From positions 1,054,001 through 1,118,000 of the forward strand of contig NC_091276.1 of assembly GCF_042100115.1 (NCBI RefSeq): a stretch of 64,000 nucleotides of DNA, read 5' to 3'. Of this stretch, positions 58,401-64,000 are shown piece after piece. This stretch comes from Alternaria dauci. Its lineage: Eukaryota; Ascomycota; Dothideomycetes; Pleosporales; Pleosporaceae. How positions within the stretch are numbered: the first letter of the stretch is position 1; every line of letters starts with the position of its first letter. The notes under the pieces are model-generated. The model searched no databases, had not been told where the DNA came from, and saw only the letters and a program-made list of their open reading frames with translations. The translations under genes and the position numbers were made by a program.

Positions 58401-59789
58401 GCAACATTCTGGAAAGTAATGTTTGCGTTTGCCGTTATATCAGGCTCCTTTATTCCAGCAGTATCAGGAACGGGGGCGTCGATTGTGATGAACAGTTCCG
58501 TAGCAGCAGACGCTGCCTTCGCAATGGCGATGATTGGGCTCACAACCCTGCTAATGTTCATGATCGCCATCATGACCGAGAATAGGACCACAACTATGAC
58601 TCCGATGTCGGTACTCTTGCCCTCTGAGTACTGCTTGATGCCAAACCAGAACGCGATAGCAAAAGTGCCATACTGTCCAATCATCAAGGGCGACATCATG
58701 AGACCCATCAAAGGCGCAGCTCTTCGCTCGTTCTTCGCGGCCTTGTCCAGTAGAGTTTCATGTTGCCTTGCCAGTTTCGCCTCTGCTCCGAAGGCAGCAA
58801 CGATGCGAATTGACGAGAACATCTCGAAAGCCATAGCAGAAGCATCTTCATGATGCTTCTCAGTGACCTTGTGTATCCGGATAAAAGGGGGTACTAGAGC
58901 GCCAGAAATGATGAGGATGAACGGCAGCGAAGCAGAGGCGACTACGGTAAGCAGCGGGCCTTTGACAAATGCTACCACATAGGCTCCAATAACGAATGCG
59001 AGAGATTGGAAGAGCATAGCGAAATGCTGCGATATGGCCAGTTGAACCGTGTTGGAAGAGGTCGTGATTCGGGTGGAGACTTTGCCGGGGCTTATAGTGT
59101 CTATCACACTGACGGGTTGCGCAAACAAGGCTCGCAGGTAAGCTAGGCGAAGTGCAGCCGAGATTCGAAGACCGCTAATTCGGATAGTGAGCTGTATCTG
59201 CGTTAACATGCTGATAGTATATTTGAGACATATGTCTGTACCATTGCTATGTATGACAACACGAACTTTGCGATGAAGAGGTAGAGGAGAAACAAGGTAA
59301 GTCTGTTGATCTCCGCTTGGAATTCGCCAGCCGTCATTGTCGTTCCCGGAATGAAGTAGTCTGTAAACGAGCCGACCAATTGACCTGATCACAGTCAGTG
59401 TTTCTTGAATGCATCTCACATACAGTGGCGTCAGATCATACCGAAGACAACATTCATCAGAGGAAACGTGACGCCAGAGGCTATTGATGTAACACAACAC
59501 AAAACAATAAGCCAGAAGTCGGACATGGATCCGTAAGAGAAGACCCGCTGATCATGTTAGCGATGAATCACGTCCTAGGCGGAATGCCTACGAAGTAATT
59601 CTTCAGACCCGCCTGGGGCACTTTCTTTGCTTTTGTGGGGGTTTCTCCATCTTTCTCTGTAGCTTCAACATCGCCTTGCTTTTCTTTGGCTCCCGTCTCA
59701 AGGACTTGGGTAGCGAGCGTCGCATTTTCTGCTTCAGCATTGGTTGTTGGTCGAGGTGGCGATCGACTATCGGTGATACTGGAATCCAT
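55454..59789 (-). CDS. Full-size ABCB (multidrug/P-glycoprotein type) ABC transporter
   Basis: ATP-driven exporter of the TMD-NBD-TMD-NBD type. Exons 59789..59592, 59547..59442, 59384..59242, 59197..58300, 58237..55536 and 55480..55454 give 1,357 residues; introns are 44-62 bp and all keep frame. The acidic N-terminus (MDSSITDSRS) is followed by TMD1. NBD1 has Walker A GPSGSGKST (split by intron 4), LVQQEPFLF, signature LSGGQRQR and ILDEATSAID. TMD2 then NBD2 follow, with GASGCGKST, LSGGQKQR and LLDEATSSLD. The last exon restores the usual ...WQMCQAQALDR ending. NBD1 carries an unusual ~65-residue Lys/Glu/Ser-rich insert after WYDLSG. The substrate could be a drug, toxin or peptide pheromone; not decided. 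Confidence 0.95.
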
Positions 59790-60779
59790 GACTGGATTCA
59801 AAAGGGTGAGAACAAAGTTGTAAAGGACAGGAGGAGAAGAGAGGAGTAAGCATGGGTAGCCGAGGAGGTTGTGTAAACGAAGGAACAAAAGTAGTTGCCT
59901 GGTGATGCGGCTGCCGTATAGATCGTATTCTTGTCTACATCGGTAGAAGTCGACCTACATGTTCCGATTTGGCACGCACATCGCAAGAAGACGGAGTAAA
60001 AGTGCGCGGTAAGGATTCACAGGCAGAATAATCTCTGAGCCATTCTTCGCCTGGGCGCCTGGGGGGCTGAGTTTGTACAGACTTGGCGCAATGAGCACTC
60101 GCGGCGCTAACTGGCATCCATCTCGCTTCACCACACATCTTCCCAATCGAGCGAAAACCTGCGAGCTCAAAGGGGCAACGCGCGTCTCTCATGTTTCATT
60201 GTCCAGGGTCCTGAAGTCCTGCTTGATGCGAATAGGAATCTCGGTTCAAAGGAAACGCTGCGTAGACTTGGCTCATCGCGAATCAAGACGAAAGGAATCA
60301 GTGATTGGTGGATGAAACCTTGATGGTTTCCTGGAAAGTCGGATGATAATTGCTCTCATCTTGCCCTTGAGCGGACGTCGGTGCCCGCGAGTCCGACGAT
60401 ACATCGAAAGGTCATGTGCACAACCTACAACACCCGACATCAACCTACACCCTTTCTGGCAATAGTTATGGCCAAGACATGTATTTGAGCGTGTCTGCAG
60501 AAATGACGTACTGACAAAGTGGTCCTACGTAAACAGATCTCAGGCAATATACAGACTGTCGTAAGTGTAAGGATCAGGTCAATAAAATGGGAGCAATCAC
60601 ATCCATGGTTAGGTTCGAGAGTTTATCCAAATAGCGTTAAGGTTCGCCGCAGATTGGTGAGGCAGGCGCGCATGGCCAGAGAGACGCAACACGGCCATTC
60701 CTCTTCTCAGTGGATGCCAATGCGACCTTGGGATATAGCCGTGTCTTGAGATGTCAATAAACAAAATCCTACATTCACG
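59790..60779. other. 1-kb intergenic, promoter of the ABC transporter
   Basis: Lies upstream of the ABC gene and downstream of TOK1 (both minus strand). Open frames here are short and irregular; nothing recognised. Confidence 0.4.
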
Positions 60780-63041
60780 CTAGCATCCTAGTACGTCGGC
60801 TTCATCTCTACCACAATACTCCCTTTCCATCTCCCTTATAGCTTCCATATCAGAATTTCCCCTCGCAATCTCCTTCCTCCTCTCTAACCTCACCAAACTC
60901 TCAATCAGACGTTTCATAAGCCACTCACTTTCACTGATCCCAGACACCATGGGACTATCATCTCCGATCCAATCCCAGTTCACTAAGCCTTCTTCGTTTT
61001 CCTCATCAAACGGCATTGCATCACTTCCGAGATCGCGGTCCAGACGCTCTGGGCTGGTCAAGCGAATAAGTCGCGTAAATTCAACCCACTCCTCGTACGT
61101 ATAGCGTTTGTTATCGGTTTTCAGATCGAGAGAAACCTTTTGGATGGAAAGAGCGAGACGGCGGGTGAGAGAGGCGCGGGTTGGGGGGTTTGTGATGTCA
61201 GCCTCGGCTTCATCTGCAAGAGCAAGAATATTGGGGTGGCGAGTTAGTTCTATGTCGGTCGCTGCTTCGCGGCGTTCAGGGTCAGTCAGAGTATCTTCTT
61301 GGTCCCGAGGGTCAGAGGAGTCCACAGAACTGTCCTCTGATCTCGGATCCGCGATGCTGAAGCCCCTTTTTAGTCTGTTCTTTCTCGCTCGGTATTCTGA
61401 CCACTGCTGCAGCCATCGCAGCAGCCAGGGATGCTTGTTCAGGAACGAACGCCAAATACCTGCTTTAGGCAGTACCGTAAAGTCAGCGAGTTCATCGCTC
61501 CATCTTTTGAAGTTGGCAACAACCGTGTCCCCAAGATTCGAGACCAAAATGGTCATGGTCGGCACAGCTATCAGGCTCCAGATGACGAAGAAGCAGCGCC
61601 CAGAATTAGATCTCGGTGCCAAGTCTCCATAACCAATAGTCAAAAGACTGACATAGCAGAAATAGAGTGACTGAAAGTACGTCAAATTCAGCGTCTCCTC
61701 TTCGGTGACCCAGAAGACAACTGCGCCAACACACCAAAGAATTGAGAAAGTGGTGACGGACCAGAACAGTGCCATCCAACGCTTGAACTTCTGTGAATCG
61801 GCCTGAATCCTGCGCATAGCCTCAAAGCGATCCTTCTCTTCTTTCAAGAGCATGATCTTCGGTTGAGAAGAGGCGATGCCAAAAGCATGGGCAACACGGG
61901 GCACAGTTGATCCATGCTGAACTGACTCTCCCACAAGCGTCCTAAGAGGCCGTGGCTCAGTAGGTGCTGATATCCGTGGGAAGCCAAGTTTACGTTTCCG
62001 GACAAGGTGGTGAGCTTCGCGCTCGCGATGTCGGAGGTCGAACGAATTGGTAACTGTACGTTCTGCGACACGCTCGCGCATGCGATCAACGTGCTTCTGG
62101 ACGATTTTCTCATCCCCGAGCTCGCGCATCGCCGTGTATAGTGACGAGACGATGAGGGCTAGCGTTATTGTACCGCCCACAGAGTAGGGGAACACAATAC
62201 CCCTAGTGACGTTGGTCGTGGGTACCAGGTCGCCGAAACCAACAGTCAAAATAGTTACGTCGCAAAAGTAAAGAGCGTCGGCAAACCTCCAGCTATCTTG
62301 GCCAGCATCTTGCTCAAGCTTCGCAAAGACCGCTGCGCCGCCACCTAGCCAGATGAAGAAGGTCATGGTCTGTAATATGAGCGTCCTCTGACTGTCGCTC
62401 AGTGCAAAATTCTCTGGATAGTGACCGAGAAAGAAACCAAGCATGTTGACCATGAGAATCATAGAACATATGGTGTAGAATGCAGCAGCTGCAATCGCGT
62501 ACCAGAATCCTTGCGTATACCCTTGTTCCGGTCGAACGGGTGGTTCGTAAGTGTTCATGCATATCGTTATTGCTATCAGAAACGCGGACGAAAGATACCA
62601 CAGAATGACGGTTGCGGGTAAAGCAATAATGTAGCGAATCCTCTGTGTGAAGTTGAGGAGCAGGAAGAGGTTTCCGAGAAAACCGCAAATGAGTGAAGCT
62701 ACATTGATCCAGTAGCACCATCTCGGGTCGCCAAAAGGTACGCCTTCGAAGTCTGAGACTTGAACGCCGTTGATGATGTTTTGTTGTCTCCAGGGGGTGA
62801 CGAGAGCAGCTATCGAGCTCACGTTTGCCACTGGACCGAGAGTCGCAGCGAGCAACGGAATCCCAGTGCTGGCAAACCACCAGTCGCTATCCTGACCTTC
62901 CCACTTCTTCCACACGTTCCACCATCTCTTCCGAGTGCCGTCTTCCACTGGTGAAGGATCTTTTCTTTTCTCCTCCTCTGATCGAGGTGTATGCTGCCTT
63001 AAGTCGTTTACTTGCTCCGGTCCTTCATGTTCATGCGCCAT
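60780..63041 (-). CDS. TOK1: Outward-rectifier potassium channel, TOK1 type
   Basis: Plasma-membrane K+ channel of the fungal two-pore, eight-TM family that releases K+ on depolarisation. A single exon of 753 residues, near yeast Tok1. Six to eight hydrophobic segments occur in the 6+2 arrangement; the first group spans residues ~58-300. Pore 1 is ILTVGFGDLVP (residues 265-274) and pore 2 LLTIGYGDLAP (466-476), both complete selectivity filters. A charged linker of ~120 residues separates the pores. The ~220-residue cytosolic tail contains Ser/Asp-rich clusters (SEDSSVDSSDPRDQED) that could be phosphorylated. The start (MAHEHEGPEQ) is the first ATG of the frame. Confidence 0.95.
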   Translation of the reverse strand: MAHEHEGPEQVNDLRQHTPRSEEEKRKDPSPVEDGTRKRWWNVWKKWEGQDSDWWFASTGIPLLAATLGPVANVSSIAALVTPWRQQNIINGVQVSDFEGVPFGDPRWCYWINVASLICGFLGNLFLLLNFTQRIRYIIALPATVILWYLSSAFLIAITICMNTYEPPVRPEQGYTQGFWYAIAAAAFYTICSMILMVNMLGFFLGHYPENFALSDSQRTLILQTMTFFIWLGGGAAVFAKLEQDAGQDSWRFADALYFCDVTILTVGFGDLVPTTNVTRGIVFPYSVGGTITLALIVSSLYTAMRELGDEKIVQKHVDRMRERVAERTVTNSFDLRHREREAHHLVRKRKLGFPRISAPTEPRPLRTLVGESVQHGSTVPRVAHAFGIASSQPKIMLLKEEKDRFEAMRRIQADSQKFKRWMALFWSVTTFSILWCVGAVVFWVTEEETLNLTYFQSLYFCYVSLLTIGYGDLAPRSNSGRCFFVIWSLIAVPTMTILVSNLGDTVVANFKRWSDELADFTVLPKAGIWRSFLNKHPWLLRWLQQWSEYRARKNRLKRGFSIADPRSEDSSVDSSDPRDQEDTLTDPERREAATDIELTRHPNILALADEAEADITNPPTRASLTRRLALSIQKVSLDLKTDNKRYTYEEWVEFTRLIRLTSPERLDRDLGSDAMPFDEENEEGLVNWDWIGDDSPMVSGISESEWLMKRLIESLVRLERRKEIARGNSDMEAIREMEREYCGRDEADVLGC

Positions 63042-63697
63042 TATCGGTACGATGCAAGGACATCGTCAACCCGGTATGCTGTATATCTTTAGCGAATCCA
63101 GGTATGTCAGAAACCGTCGAGACCTCGAGATAAGCCTGTATTTCTTAACAACACCCGGATCCAAGGTTTGTGGGACGCCGGTCAATATGTCCGGTGAGGA
63201 TGTGCGCGGATGACCAGATGCTGAGAAAGCGGCGCTAGGGCACATTGACACAAGTATTGGAAGCAGCGTCCACGGTTAGGGGGCAGATACGGAAGAAGAC
63301 GTGAAAGCGAAAGAACGATGACTGTCTTCCGCAACGAAATCATGGTTGCGCATCTGACCCAGGTCTCAGAAAGGTTGCGCGATTGACTGCTCGGCTATCG
63401 CGGCGTGGTGGAGACGAATCGTGGGCGCGTGGGTGCGGGTGCCGATCAGCCGTTGACGCACGCCAAGCAGTCGTTGACTGGGGATACTTGAAGATCCAAA
63501 ATTAAGAACTTACACGCTGTCGCGGACTTTTCAGAAAGTGCAGGAAGTGCTGTATATTTTGCGTCACAACTCACAATGAGGTGTACAGGATTTCTCAGCA
63601 TGATACCCGGGCCTGAAAGCTCACACAGTCCATGTTCTTCATCTTATTGGTTTATTCTTAAGCTATATACAACCTCTAGGTAGGACGCGCTCCGTGC
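63042..63697. other. Intergenic, nothing recognised
   Basis: 656 bp between the TOK1 start and the ETF-alpha 3' end (both minus strand). No gene-like frame. Confidence 0.4.
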
Positions 63698-64000
63698 TTA
63701 CTGCGACTTGAGCTTCTCGGTCAACTCTGGGACCTTCTCGAAGAGATCACCAACGAGACCGACGTCTGCGACCTGGAAGATGGGTGCCTCGGCGTCCTTG
63801 TTGATGGCTGCAATGACCTTGCTGTCCTTCATGCCCGCCAAATGCTGAATAGCACCGGAGATACCAGCACAAAGGTACAATTGTGGCGCAACGTTCTTCC
63901 CGGTCTGACCCACTTGTAAGCTGTTGTCCGCAAAGCCGCTGTCGACTGCTGCTCTTGATGCGCCAATAGCCGCACCGAGCGCGTCTGCTAGCGGTGGCAT
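63698..64000 (-). CDS. Electron transfer flavoprotein alpha subunit, C-terminal part
   Basis: Mitochondrial matrix protein that takes electrons from acyl-CoA dehydrogenases and hands them to ETF-ubiquinone oxidoreductase. Only the last ~100 residues lie inside the window; the 5' part continues beyond 64000. The FAD-binding domain is unmistakable: [56 protein letters not shown] and [27 protein letters not shown] at the end. The fungal orthologue is AIM45. The frame runs off the window edge, so the internal Met at 64000 should not be read as the start. Confidence 0.95.
   Translation of the reverse strand: MPPLADALGAAIGASRAAVDSGFADNSLQVGQTGKNVAPQLYLCAGISGAIQHLAGMKDSKVIAAINKDAEAPIFQVADVGLVGDLFEKVPELTEKLKSQ

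Overview
The window is nuclear DNA of a filamentous ascomycete. Genes are separated by short intergenic spaces, and most carry 1-6 introns of about 40-60 bp with GT...CTAAC or CTGAC...AG signals. The protein set is typically fungal: ARH1-type adrenodoxin reductase, ACH1 acetyl-CoA hydrolase, TOK1 outward-rectifier K+ channel, a Whi5/Nrm1-like regulator, RRN7 and FYV7. The gene set and style suggest Dothideomycetes, perhaps Pleosporales; that placement is inference. Every intron was placed by hand from splice signals plus reading-frame continuity. Coordinates given for spliced genes are outer limits, with exon joins in the evidence text.

Layout. 0-5 kb: 3' part of a secreted M28 aminopeptidase, a broken MFS transporter relic, an orphan protein, and a secreted DUF1996 protein. 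5.8-15.2 kb: a run of lineage-type membrane proteins, comprising a two-segment membrane protein, a small HIG1/RCF2-like protein, three small single-pass proteins, and a 1,108-residue glycoprotein with a repeated ectodomain and a cytochrome-b561-like core. 15.7-32.7 kb: housekeeping genes ARH1, a four-TM protein with a long tail, a nuclear-type prolyl-4-hydroxylase-like enzyme, a DUF1993 protein, VPS52, eIF5A, RRN7, the ubiquitin-eL40 fusion, and a TOS4/PLM2-like FHA protein. 34-42 kb: a ribosomal-L1-domain nucleolar protein, PPT1, ACH1, and a Whi5/Nrm1-like cell-cycle repressor. 42-50 kb is gene-poor, holding one tRNA-Lys gene and a seven-exon Myb factor. 50-64 kb: FYV7, an Atos-like meiotic protein, a rhodanese, a full-length ABCB transporter, TOK1, and the 3' end of ETF-alpha.

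Functional threads: translation and ribosome synthesis recur (eIF5A, RRN7, ubiquitin-eL40, the L1-domain protein, FYV7). Two G1/S-transcription regulators (FHA protein and Whi5/Nrm1-like) lie about 8 kb apart. Mitochondrial redox and acetyl metabolism appear at several places (ARH1, ACH1, rhodanese, ETF-alpha).

The most unusual object is the tRNA-Lys(CUU) gene at 42,689-42,844 (minus strand). It has the normal anticodon-loop intron (33 nt) and also a second, 50-nt intron inside the T-loop. That second intron has the features of a spliceosomal intron (GTTAGT...CTAAC...TTAG). It cuts the Pol III B box in two and carries a B-box-like sequence of its own. Removing both introns leaves a perfect 73-nt cloverleaf.
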